Shown piece by piece: positions 14,768-21,614 of a DNA stretch of 29,448 nucleotides. The stretch covers positions 1 through 29,448 of the forward strand of contig JAOZGN010000025.1 of NCBI GenBank assembly GCA_027491555.1, in the 5' to 3' direction. Source of the DNA: Thermoproteota archaeon. Its GTDB lineage: Archaea; Thermoproteota; Korarchaeia; Korarchaeales; Korarchaeaceae. Positions within the stretch are counted from its first letter, which is position 1, and every line of letters starts with the position of its first letter. The notes below the pieces were generated by a model. The model ran no database searches. It saw only the letters and a list, made by a program, of their open reading frames with translations, and had not been told where the DNA came from. The translations under genes and the position numbers were made by a program.

Positions 14768-15821
14768 GTTTGGCCTTCACCCCCTTCAGCGCGGCCTTCA
14801 CCGCAGAATACGCGGCGGGGTGGACGAATGCGACGTAGGCGAGTCCCTCTCTCTCAGCCTGAGATATGATCTCCCTCCCGAGGCGCTCGATTACGTTTGG
14901 CCTGGCGTTGTAGGTGACCGCATAACCGCAGGAGGCGCAAATGTCTGAGTAAACCACGGGAACCCCGGCCTCCGACAGGATCTGGAACATGGCCTCGTTG
15001 GGTCCCTCCTGCCTGCAGTCTGGCACTAAGAGTACCCCTTTGGAGAATTTCTTCGAGGCCGTCTTCACATCTAAGATGTCGACCTCAGAGAGTGACTCGT
15101 GGAGGGTCTTGGCATTTAAGCCTGCCTCGGAGAGCCTGGAGGCGGCCTCAGGGCAGGCAGTGATGACCCCCTCCGCCCCTCGATCTCTGAGAAGTTCTAC
15201 CAGCAGCTCCAGCTCCTCTCTGGCCTCATCAAAGTACCCCGCCAGCCTCAGGACCTCCCCACAGGAGGGGCGGGTGTCGGCCAGCGTGGACACATTTAAC
15301 CCCCTCAGCGCAAGCTCGGATGCCGCGACAGCCGTTTCGGGGGAATTCAGGGTCCACCTACCTAGGTATAGGACTAATGACGACATAGCTCCCTCTTCCC
15401 CTCCAGAGGAGGTCCATGCCCCTTCCTGAGCAGCCGGCTCAAATAGTGGGAGATTCGTTCTAATCTTCCTGGGAAGGGCGGCGACCTCAAGAGGGGGAAC
15501 ATACCCGAGGTCGATGAGCTCCTTCCTGGTTCTGAGTATGAGCTCAGAGGGCCTGACATCGTAGGGACACGGTGGATCGCACCTTCCGCACAGGACGGAG
15601 ATGTACATGTGCTCTATCTTGTCGATGAACACGGGAATCTCTCTGAGGGCGAGCATCGAGGCCAGATTGATCCAGCCCCTTGGGGAGTAGGCTTCGTTGA
15701 ACTCGAAGGTCCTGTGAACCGGGCAGTAGAGGTTGCACTCGCCGCACCTCAGACAGAACTGCAGCCCTCTAGTCAAGCTCTCGCTGAATAGCGGTTCTTT
15801 TTGCTCCTCTTCAGCCGACAT
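14715..15821 (-). CDS. Iron-sulfur oxidoreductase subunit, GlcF/HdrD-like
   Basis: A 368-aa electron-transfer protein. Two ferredoxin-type 4Fe-4S sites are visible near the N-terminus: CLRCGECNLYCP and CGRCDPPCPYDV. The C-terminal half has two CCG-like segments, RPSCGEVLRLAGY and CASCGYAVTYNARP. In each the usual Cys-Cys-Gly is reduced to a single Cys before Gly, so cluster binding there may differ from the family norm. Such proteins accept electrons from GlcD-type flavoproteins or act in heterodisulfide reductase-like complexes. It begins 5 bases after the GlcD-like gene, and its Shine-Dalgarno (AAGAGGGGGA) overlaps that gene's stop, so the two form one transcription unit and probably one complex. 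The stop lies inside the 3' end of the convergent wecC. Confidence 0.82.
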   Translation of the reverse strand: MSAEEEQKEPLFSESLTRGLQFCLRCGECNLYCPVHRTFEFNEAYSPRGWINLASMLALREIPVFIDKIEHMYISVLCGRCDPPCPYDVRPSELILRTRKELIDLGYVPPLEVAALPRKIRTNLPLFEPAAQEGAWTSSGGEEGAMSSLVLYLGRWTLNSPETAVAASELALRGLNVSTLADTRPSCGEVLRLAGYFDEAREELELLVELLRDRGAEGVITACPEAASRLSEAGLNAKTLHESLSEVDILDVKTASKKFSKGVLLVPDCRQEGPNEAMFQILSEAGVPVVYSDICASCGYAVTYNARPNVIERLGREIISQAEREGLAYVAFVHPAAYSAVKAALKGVKAKPKILDAFQLLLQAARKA

Positions 15822-15826
15822 GCTTT

Positions 15827-17164
15827 CTATCCCCCTCTTGAAGGTACGATCTTACCTGGATTCAGGATCCACGCCGGATCGAACACCTTCTTGAGCATAG
15901 CGAAGGCGGCTGCCGCCTCAGGCCTGTGCTTAGCAAACGCGTGTGCCATGGTGCGTCCTATCCCGGTTCCGAATCCAAGGACTCCTCCGTTCCTGGCAAA
16001 CAGCTCAGCAGCACTCTGGGAGGCGGATGCCGCTCTCCCGACGAGCTTGTCGTCCAGCGGATCAAAGAGGAAGCCCACGGTTACCCACCCCATGGGTACG
16101 GAGGAGACAGTCAGCGTGGAGACCCTGTACCTCGATGCGGTTCTATCCACCTCGGGTATGATGTCGCGGAGCGTGGACCTAGGGAGGGACGCGCTCACGA
16201 ATATCGCGGCCTGCTTGGCCTCCCTGATAGCCCTTATGATCGGCTCGTTTCTGTCCGGCAGTTGCCCCTCAAGCACCTCGTGGCTTAGCGGTTTGAGCTC
16301 CTCAAGCACCTCGCGAAGGATCTTTGAGTTGGACTCGACGCACTCAGGAGTCCCTAAGAACGTGATCAGGGCCCTGGCCCCGGCCTCCTGACCCTCGCCC
16401 CCGGCCTCCAAGACATCCCTGTGGAACACATCCATGGCGGCTGGCTCTACCCCTCTCGCTGTCAGCTCCGTAAAGAGCGTCAGGGCGTCCAGCGAATCCA
16501 GCAGATCCAGGGAGTGAGTCACAACGTGAGGGCGTCTTGTCAACCTGACGGTTAGCCGGGTTATAACCGCCAATGTCCCCTCGGACCCCAAGATGGAGTC
16601 CATCATGAACCTGGGCCCTCCTGCCTGGTAACCCCTCAGGTCGATCCACTGGCCAGCAGGCGTCACTGCCTTTATGCCCACAACAAAATTCCTCATGGTT
16701 CCGTACTTTCCAGAGAGGCTCGACGCGGCATCCGTAGCCGCGAGCCCGCCTATCGTCGCGCTACCTCCCCCCTCGAGGCCTATTGGAAAGAAGAAATCGC
16801 CTCCAAGCTTTTCCTCGAGTTCCGACACCCTGAGGCCAGGACCGGCCTCAACCGTACCCTCCTCCTCGTCGAGCTCGTACACCTCATTCAGGCCTGTGAG
16901 ATCGAGGACCACACCACCCTCAACTGGGACCGGCCCCCCAACCAAGGAGGTGGCTGCGCCTCGGGGCGTAACGAAGAACTCGTGCTCCGTTGCCGCTCTC
17001 AGGATCTCTTCTACCTCCTCCTCCGACGTTGGGCGGACGACGGCGTCTGGCATCTGCCTAACATTGGAGGCGTCAAAGGAGAAGGTAGCAAGTGAGATCT
17101 CGTCTGACAGGATCCTGTCCTCCCCCAGCATCTTACCCAGTATCTTGACGAGGTCTTCTGGCAT
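15827..17164 (-). CDS. glcD: FAD-linked oxidase, GlcD/D-lactate dehydrogenase family
   Basis: Flavoprotein of the PCMH/VAO-type FAD-binding family, 445 aa. The N-terminal FAD domain has TPRGAATSLVGGPVPVEGGVVLDL and GGSATIGGLAATDAASSLSGKYG. The C-terminal FAD-oxidase domain ends with GTGIGRTMAHAF and FDPAWILNPGKIV, as in GlcD and D-lactate dehydrogenases. It would oxidise a 2-hydroxy acid such as glycolate or D-lactate and pass electrons to the adjacent Fe-S subunit. The substrate is not decided by sequence; the divergent gcvT neighbour makes a glycolate-glyoxylate-glycine link attractive but unproven. The TATA box at 17198-17205 gives a leader of about 10 bases with no Shine-Dalgarno. Confidence 0.85.
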   Translation of the reverse strand: MPEDLVKILGKMLGEDRILSDEISLATFSFDASNVRQMPDAVVRPTSEEEVEEILRAATEHEFFVTPRGAATSLVGGPVPVEGGVVLDLTGLNEVYELDEEEGTVEAGPGLRVSELEEKLGGDFFFPIGLEGGGSATIGGLAATDAASSLSGKYGTMRNFVVGIKAVTPAGQWIDLRGYQAGGPRFMMDSILGSEGTLAVITRLTVRLTRRPHVVTHSLDLLDSLDALTLFTELTARGVEPAAMDVFHRDVLEAGGEGQEAGARALITFLGTPECVESNSKILREVLEELKPLSHEVLEGQLPDRNEPIIRAIREAKQAAIFVSASLPRSTLRDIIPEVDRTASRYRVSTLTVSSVPMGWVTVGFLFDPLDDKLVGRAASASQSAAELFARNGGVLGFGTGIGRTMAHAFAKHRPEAAAAFAMLKKVFDPAWILNPGKIVPSRGG

Positions 17165-17197
17165 CTTGCAGTCTGCTTGAAGTCTTCGGAGAAATGG

Positions 17198-17205
17198 TTT
17201 AAGAT
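17198..17205. promoter_or_regulatory. Shared TATA box between glcD-like and gcvT
   Basis: TTTAAGAT, centred at 17201.5, is the only TATA-like element in the 62-base divergent gap. The gcvT ATG is 25.5 bases away, so its mRNA should be leaderless; glcD starts 37 bases away on the other side. Confidence 0.6.
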
Positions 17206-17226
17206 TTCGCGCTCATCTTCAGCGGG

Positions 17227-18330
17227 ATGCCCTACGAGAGTCCTCTATTGGAGACACATGAACAACTGGGGGCCGATTTCACGCTATTTGCTGGCTGGAA
17301 GATGCCATTGAAGTACGCAAGCTCCATCAAGGAGACTCTTGCGGTGAGGAACTCGGCCGGAGTCTTCGATGTCTCTCACATGGGGAGGCTGAGGGTTAAA
17401 GGGCCAGATGCGGCGAGATTTCTGAACTACGTTACGTCGAACCGGGTGGATGCGGAGGTCGGTAGGAGCAGGTACACGTTGACGCTCAACCCGCAGGGCG
17501 GGATTAAGGACGACGACATGGCATTCCGCCTCGGACCTGAGGAGTACGTTCTCGTCGTGAACGCCGCCAGCAGGGAGAAGATCCTCTCGTGGTTTGAGAC
17601 GGTGACTGCAGAACGAGAGTTCAACGTGACCATAATCGATGAGACCTTTGACTCGGCAATGTTAGCTGTTCAGGGCCCGTCAGCCAGGGAGCGCGTTCAC
17701 GAGGTGATTGGGAGGCCTATCAAGATGAAGAAGTTCAGGAACGCGCTCATCCAGGCGTACGGGCAGCAGGTGCTCGTCAGCCGAACAGGATACACTGGGG
17801 AGGATGGATACGAGGTGATATTCTGGGACGTATCTGCCGCGTCTCGGTTCCTGAGAGACCTCGTTGAAGCCGGGGTGTCGCCGTGCGGGTTGGGCTCCAG
17901 GGACATACTCAGGTTAGAGGCCGGTCTCCCGCTCTACGGAGAGGACATGGACGAGAACACCACTCCGGTGGAGGCAGACCTCATGTTCGCCGTGAACTTG
18001 GAGAAGGGTGAGTTCATCGGGAAGCAAGCGGTGGAGGAGGTCCTTCAGAGGGGGCCTGCAGAAAAGAGGGTTGGTCTGAGGAGTTCCTCGCGAAGGGCGC
18101 CGAGACACGGCGACAGGCTTGTCAAAGACGGCGAGGTCGTAGGGCGGGTCACGAGCGGCGTGTACAGCCCCACCGTGGGAGTCGGTGTGGCGATGGGGTA
18201 CGTGAGATCGGACCTGGCGAGTCCGGGCGTTGACCTAGTGGCAGAGGGCGTGGGGAAGATAGAGTTGCAGGTCGTGGACATGCCTTTCTACGACACGACA
18301 AGGTACGGGTGGAGGAGGAAAAAGGAGTAG
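17227..18330 (+). CDS. gcvT: Aminomethyltransferase, glycine cleavage T-protein
   Basis: Folate-dependent T-protein, 367 aa, which takes the aminomethyl group from lipoylated H-protein and makes methylene-tetrahydrofolate (or the methanopterin equivalent) plus ammonia. The start region LLETHEQLGADFTLFAGWKMP, FDVSHMGRLRV, the catalytic Asp region GGIKDDDMAF and RTGYTGEDGYEVIFW match the family. SGVYSPTVGVGVAMGYV is the C-terminal GCV_T_C barrel motif. No gcvH or gcvP lies in this window, so the rest of the system must be elsewhere. The ATG at 17227 sits exactly at the start predicted from the TATA box, indicating a leaderless mRNA. It converges on rps17 with a 6-base gap. Confidence 0.93.
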   Translation: MPYESPLLETHEQLGADFTLFAGWKMPLKYASSIKETLAVRNSAGVFDVSHMGRLRVKGPDAARFLNYVTSNRVDAEVGRSRYTLTLNPQGGIKDDDMAFRLGPEEYVLVVNAASREKILSWFETVTAEREFNVTIIDETFDSAMLAVQGPSARERVHEVIGRPIKMKKFRNALIQAYGQQVLVSRTGYTGEDGYEVIFWDVSAASRFLRDLVEAGVSPCGLGSRDILRLEAGLPLYGEDMDENTTPVEADLMFAVNLEKGEFIGKQAVEEVLQRGPAEKRVGLRSSSRRAPRHGDRLVKDGEVVGRVTSGVYSPTVGVGVAMGYVRSDLASPGVDLVAEGVGKIELQVVDMPFYDTTRYGWRRKKE

Positions 18331-18336
18331 CTTTCC

Positions 18337-18699
18337 CTACTGCTCCTCCTTCTTTCCGCCCCTGACCACTCCCAGTACCACGTGGCTCACAGTCTTAGCC
18401 AGCCTCCTCGTCTCAGCGATTTTGACTACATCCCCCTCCTTGACGTCGATGCATGGCGGCAGGTGAGCGTGGATCTTGCTCCTCCTTCGCTCGTACCTCT
18501 TGAACTTCGGCACGTAGTGGAGGTAGCTTATCTGAACCGTGACGGTCCTGGTCATCTTCGTCGAGACGACCTCTCCAACGAGAGTCTTCCCCCTGATTGA
18601 TATCGTGCCGTGCCAGGGGCACTTGTCGTCGTCGCACTCCCTCTCAGGGGGTATCACATCGGAAACTAGGTACTCTGGAAGGGACCTAACCTTGCTCAT
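18337..18699 (-). CDS. rps17: Small ribosomal subunit protein S17 (uS17)
   Basis: Primary 16S rRNA-binding protein, 120 aa. An archaeal N-terminal extension with the ECDDDKCPWHG segment is followed by the OB-fold core GEVVSTKMTRTVTVQISY, the RYERRRSKIHAHLP loop and DVKEGDVVKIAETRRLAKT. It overlaps the rnp1 stop by 4 bases (ATGA) and is the last gene of the rpl22-rps3-rpl29-rnp1-rps17 unit. L14 and L24, which normally follow in archaea, are absent because gcvT converges here. Confidence 0.96.
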   Translation of the reverse strand: MSKVRSLPEYLVSDVIPPERECDDDKCPWHGTISIRGKTLVGEVVSTKMTRTVTVQISYLHYVPKFKRYERRRSKIHAHLPPCIDVKEGDVVKIAETRRLAKTVSHVVLGVVRGGKKEEQ

Positions 18700-19004
18700 A
18701 CTCTCTTCACCCTCTCCTCCGGTCTTCCGACAATCTTGTCGCCCAGCACCCTAACGCGTCTGCCGGACGGCAGGGTAAACAAAAACACTCTGTGAGACTT
18801 GGGTATTAGACGGCGACCTCTGGGGGTCTCCAGCACGAGGAGGTGGTGGGTCTCGTCCACCACAACGCCCGAGAGCCCAACTTGATCCGGGTCCGGAGAG
18901 GACTCCACCTCGACTTCAAGCCCGATTAGCTCGTGGTATATCAGGTCAGACGGCTTCCTCGGAACTTTGACCTGGCGGTAGAACTCCCTGAGGGCGCCTA
19001 TCAA
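18696..19004 (-). CDS. rnp1: RNase P protein component 1 (Rpp29/Pop4)
   Basis: Archaeal Rpp29 homologue, 102 aa, a protein subunit of RNase P that helps mature tRNA 5' ends. The Sm-like barrel is visible in IYHELIGLEVEVESSPDPDQ, GLSGVVVDETHHLLVLETPRG and VFLFTLPSGRRVRVLGDKIVG. Its place between rpl29 and rps17 is the usual one in archaea. The TTG start at 19004 overlaps the rpl29 stop by 4 bases, giving tight translational coupling. Confidence 0.94.
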   Translation of the reverse strand: MIGALREFYRQVKVPRKPSDLIYHELIGLEVEVESSPDPDQVGLSGVVVDETHHLLVLETPRGRRLIPKSHRVFLFTLPSGRRVRVLGDKIVGRPEERVKRV

Positions 19005-19219
19005 GCCAGGAACCCCCTCTCTCGCATAACAGTGAGCACTCGAGCAATCTGCCTGCGCACCAGCTTGAACTTGTGTATCTGCTCCGGAGGCGCGCCTGCG
19101 GCCAGCTTGGCCTGCAGGTCGAAGTACTCCCTCTGCAGGTCACTGAGTCTCTTCCTCAGCTCCTCCTCCGACAGCGCCCTCAGCTCCTCCAGAGTCTCGT
19201 TCCTCAACGGCAGCTTCAC
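19001..19219 (-). CDS. rpl29: Large ribosomal subunit protein L29 (uL29)
   Basis: Small helical 50S protein, 72 aa, with ELRALSEEELRKRLSDLQREYFDLQAKL and EQIHKFKLVRRQIARVLTV, which match the two-helix hairpin of L29. The GTG at 19219 is preceded by GAGGAGGTGA, a strong Shine-Dalgarno; a TTG four codons later is the alternative. In either case the first 22-26 codons overlap the end of rps3 in a different frame. The stop overlaps the rnp1 start. Confidence 0.93.
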   Translation of the reverse strand: MKLPLRNETLEELRALSEEELRKRLSDLQREYFDLQAKLAAGAPPEQIHKFKLVRRQIARVLTVMRERGFLA

Positions 19220-19997
19220 TCACCTCCTCAACTTCACTCTCCCCGGTCTCGGGGGACTCCTCTCCGGTCTCCTCGCCCGAGGTACCAGAAGCCTCTCCCA
19301 AGAGCTCGGGCGGGACTTCCACGCTCTCGCCGCCCTCACCCGGGGCCTCACCGGAGAGCTCCGCGAGAACCTCCTCCACCTTTTCAGGGATCACGATTAT
19401 CTGGTCCGGCATCGTGGACTCGTCCACTGGCTTGACAATCCTGACGCGGATCCCCAGCATGCCTTGAGGGAGCATGACGTGCCTGACCGCGTAGTCCACG
19501 TAGCTCGTCGGCTCCTCACCGCAGCGGTAGATGACGCCCGCCCTAAACCTCTCCTCTCGAGCCCTCTGGCCAGTGAACTTCCCGGCTATCCTAATCTCAA
19601 CGCCCTTGGCCCCGGACGCCATGACCCTTCGCAGCGCAGCGAATGCGGCCCTCTTGTGACGCTCTCCTCTCATTATCCTCCTCGCTATGTAGTTCGCGAC
19701 TATGCTGGCGCTCAAGAAGGGCTGCTCAACCTTCTCCACTCTCAGATACGGATTCTGGAACCCAAACTCCCTCTTGAGGATCTCCGTGAGCCGCTTGGCT
19801 ATCCTGCCGCCCCTCCCGATGACAAGCCCCGGCCTCTCCACGTAGAGCGTCACCACATCCCTGACGGGCGTCGTGACCACCTTGGCTCCATGGAATCCCG
19901 CTCTATCGAGCTCTCCCTGGAGGAACTCGTAAACTCTGGCCTTAATCAAGCCCTCTTCGACTATCTTCTTGTAGGTTGGGTTCGCCTTAGCGCTCAA
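19140..19997 (-). CDS. rps3: Small ribosomal subunit protein S3 (uS3) with long acidic tail
   Basis: Protein of the mRNA entry channel, 285 aa. The KH-type segment VERPGLVIGRGGRIAKRLTE and the C-terminal uS3 domain ARRIMRGERHKRAAFAALRR, with GVEIRIAGKF and GVIYRCGEEPTSYVDYA, are clear. After about residue 205 the chain becomes a tail rich in Glu, Gly and Ser of about 75 residues, longer than in most archaeal S3 proteins. The last 26 codons overlap rpl29 out of frame. The TTG at 19997 is chosen because GGAGGTGA, overlapping the rpl22 stop, stands 7-8 bases upstream. Confidence 0.95.
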   Translation of the reverse strand: MSAKANPTYKKIVEEGLIKARVYEFLQGELDRAGFHGAKVVTTPVRDVVTLYVERPGLVIGRGGRIAKRLTEILKREFGFQNPYLRVEKVEQPFLSASIVANYIARRIMRGERHKRAAFAALRRVMASGAKGVEIRIAGKFTGQRAREERFRAGVIYRCGEEPTSYVDYAVRHVMLPQGMLGIRVRIVKPVDESTMPDQIIVIPEKVEEVLAELSGEAPGEGGESVEVPPELLGEASGTSGEETGEESPETGESEVEEVSEAAVEERDSGGAEGAVGGGAEEETQ

Positions 19998-20004
19998 GCA
20001 TCAA

Positions 20005-20469
20005 TCACCTCCGCTCCTCCAAGACCACCTCTACGTGGACCAGCTGCTCTATCTTGGGAGTGGCCCTTCCGAAGGCCCTCGGGAAGAACCTCCTGAGCTT
20101 TGGGCCCTGCTGGGCGGCTATGTGCCTTATGAACAGTCTCTCCGTGTCGAGTCCCTTCTGCTCAGCGTTGGCCTCCGCGCTCTTGAGGAGCTTCATCACC
20201 AGCTTAGCCGCCTTCACAGGATACCTGCCCGCCTTCCAGCCCTGTAGCTGCCGCCGGTGGCCCACGCCCTTCTTGTACCTCTTGAAGGGGATGGGCCTCC
20301 TGAGCGAGATCACATCCTCCAGTATCCTGCGGGCCTCTTCGAGAGACTTGCCCCTGAGCTCGCGAACAAGCTCAACCATCTCCTTAAAGGAGACTCTGAG
20401 ATCCCTGACGGAGGCTTTCACTTGGTTTCCAGCGAGCTCCTCCGCGTAAGAGTATCCAAAGTTCGGCAC
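20005..20469 (-). CDS. rpl22: Large ribosomal subunit protein L22 (uL22)
   Basis: 50S exit-tunnel protein, about 154 aa. Recognised by VKASVRDLRVSFKEMVEL, KSLEEARRILEDVISLRRPIP, VGHRRQLQGWKAGRYPVKAA and the C-terminal hairpin GRATPKIEQLVHVEVVLEE. The GTG at 20469 is chosen over the in-frame GTG at 20499. GAGGTGGTGG lies just upstream of it, and the TATA box at 20515-20521 predicts a transcript starting near 20492, after the earlier codon. It is the first gene of the five-gene ribosomal unit; S19, L2 and the other usual upstream genes are absent. Confidence 0.94.
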   Translation of the reverse strand: MPNFGYSYAEELAGNQVKASVRDLRVSFKEMVELVRELRGKSLEEARRILEDVISLRRPIPFKRYKKGVGHRRQLQGWKAGRYPVKAAKLVMKLLKSAEANAEQKGLDTERLFIRHIAAQQGPKLRRFFPRAFGRATPKIEQLVHVEVVLEERR

Positions 20470-20514
20470 TGGGCCACCACCTCTAGCTTTCGCCCACACC
20501 GGATTGGCGAGGTT

Positions 20515-20521
20515 ATTTAAA
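20515..20521 (-). promoter_or_regulatory. TATA box of the rpl22-rps17 operon
   Basis: ATTTAAA, centred at 20518, predicts a start near 20492 and a leader of about 23 bases that contains the rpl22 ribosome binding site. On the minus strand the box and flank read TTTAAATAACCT, the same as at 21606-21613. Confidence 0.6.
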
Positions 20522-20536
20522 CATGGTCGGAGAGTC

Positions 20537-21562
20537 CTACCTGGGGCTCTCCTTCCTCCTCTTCTGCAGGGCGTACGCCAGGGCGGCCACTCCCACCAGA
20601 GGGGGTATGAATGGAAGTATTACGGCGCCCGCGCCTGTTGGACCGATTCCGCTGGTCTTCAGCTCCTTAAGATCGACTCTGATGCCCTCCAGATTGTCGA
20701 CCGCGCTGATCTCCCACACAACTACGTTCATTTTCAGCTCGAATGGGTTGGGATCGGCGTCGACTATCGATAGCCCCGGGACTTCTTCCCTAAGAATCAG
20801 CGTGTAGGCAGCTCCCTTTGGGAGAGCCGTGGTTATGGGATCCAAGTACACCGAGGTCACGTCTCCCTCCCTCTTGAGGGGGTAGGGGGACTCGGGCGGT
20901 ACCGTCTTCCCGCTGATCTCGTAGGCTAGATCGCCAACCCAGTCCGGCTTTACCGGGGGTTGCGGCGACTGCAAGATGAAGTGAATTCTGTACTCCTCCA
21001 AAAATGGCGTCTCGCTCCTCACTGGGGCTTCTACCGTAAATCCCCTGCCGGTCATGTTCTTCCCCGTCACGGGGTTCGTGAAGTTGACTATCAGGTCGGT
21101 CCTCACGGCCGGCCTGGGGATCATGAGGAAGCCCTCTCCGAATAGCGTCTTCATCAGCTCCTGAAGCGCCAGGTAGGGGGACCCCATGGACTGGAGAGAG
21201 TTCCAAAGCCGGAGCGCCAAGTCTGGATCGGCCCCCTCCGGTAGGTTCGGCGTTATATAGAGTCGGTAAGTACCCTCGAGCGCGTCTCCGGATCTCTTCA
21301 GCTCAATGTACCCCTCGTACCTTATGCCCATTGCCAGCGGTATTCCTCTCCTCGTGTAGTAGCTGAACTCTACCGTGGAGAAAGGCTTGTGAACGTAACC
21401 CGAGAAGTTGGCACTGAAGTCCGGATTGAGCGTGACCGTCACGACGGACTCGTCAGGGAACGGGGTTTCCATCCCCACCGGCGGAATTGAGTTGGCAATG
21501 GGAGCCGATACCATCATCAGGGATGCCAGTGACGTGACCACGATCTTAGTGAGTCTGTTCAT
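20537..21562 (-). CDS. Secreted, membrane-anchored protein of unknown function
   Basis: A 341-aa protein that I do not recognise. It begins with a Sec-type signal peptide: basic MNRLTK, then VVTSLASLMMVSAPIANS. About 280 extracytoplasmic residues follow, rich in predicted beta strands and nearly free of Cys. It ends with a hydrophobic segment (about 308-331, ILPFIPPLVGVAALAYALQ) and a KRRKESPR stop-transfer tail. This gives a type I membrane protein with its body outside the cell, such as a surface or S-layer-associated protein. GGAGGTCAAGGAG precedes the ATG at 21562, and the TATA box at 21606-21613 gives a leader of about 21 bases. It sits between the rpl22 operon and the divergent polB1. 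Confidence 0.6.
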   Translation of the reverse strand: MNRLTKIVVTSLASLMMVSAPIANSIPPVGMETPFPDESVVTVTLNPDFSANFSGYVHKPFSTVEFSYYTRRGIPLAMGIRYEGYIELKRSGDALEGTYRLYITPNLPEGADPDLALRLWNSLQSMGSPYLALQELMKTLFGEGFLMIPRPAVRTDLIVNFTNPVTGKNMTGRGFTVEAPVRSETPFLEEYRIHFILQSPQPPVKPDWVGDLAYEISGKTVPPESPYPLKREGDVTSVYLDPITTALPKGAAYTLILREEVPGLSIVDADPNPFELKMNVVVWEISAVDNLEGIRVDLKELKTSGIGPTGAGAVILPFIPPLVGVAALAYALQKRRKESPR

Positions 21563-21605
21563 TCTCCTTGACCTCCTTCAGGATCGGGGCTCCCGACGGC
21601 AGGTT

Positions 21606-21613
21606 ATTTAAAT
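21606..21613. promoter_or_regulatory. TATA box between the secreted-protein gene and polB1
   Basis: ATTTAAAT, palindromic, centred at 21609.5. For the minus-strand gene it gives a start near 21583 with a Shine-Dalgarno leader. For polB1 the box is only about 6 bases ahead of the ATG at 21615, so in that direction it would place the transcript start inside the annotated polB1 N-terminus. Confidence 0.55.
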
Positions 21614-21614
21614 C

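Noticed and set aside
18933..20096. Long plus-strand open frame of 387 codons across the ribosomal cluster
   Set aside because: It is antisense to rps3, rpl29 and rnp1, its composition follows the GC-rich opposite strand, and it has no family motifs.
20470..20499. Upstream GTG start for rpl22
   Set aside because: It lies ahead of the transcript start predicted from the TATA box at 20515-20521 and has no Shine-Dalgarno; the GTG at 20469 has one.
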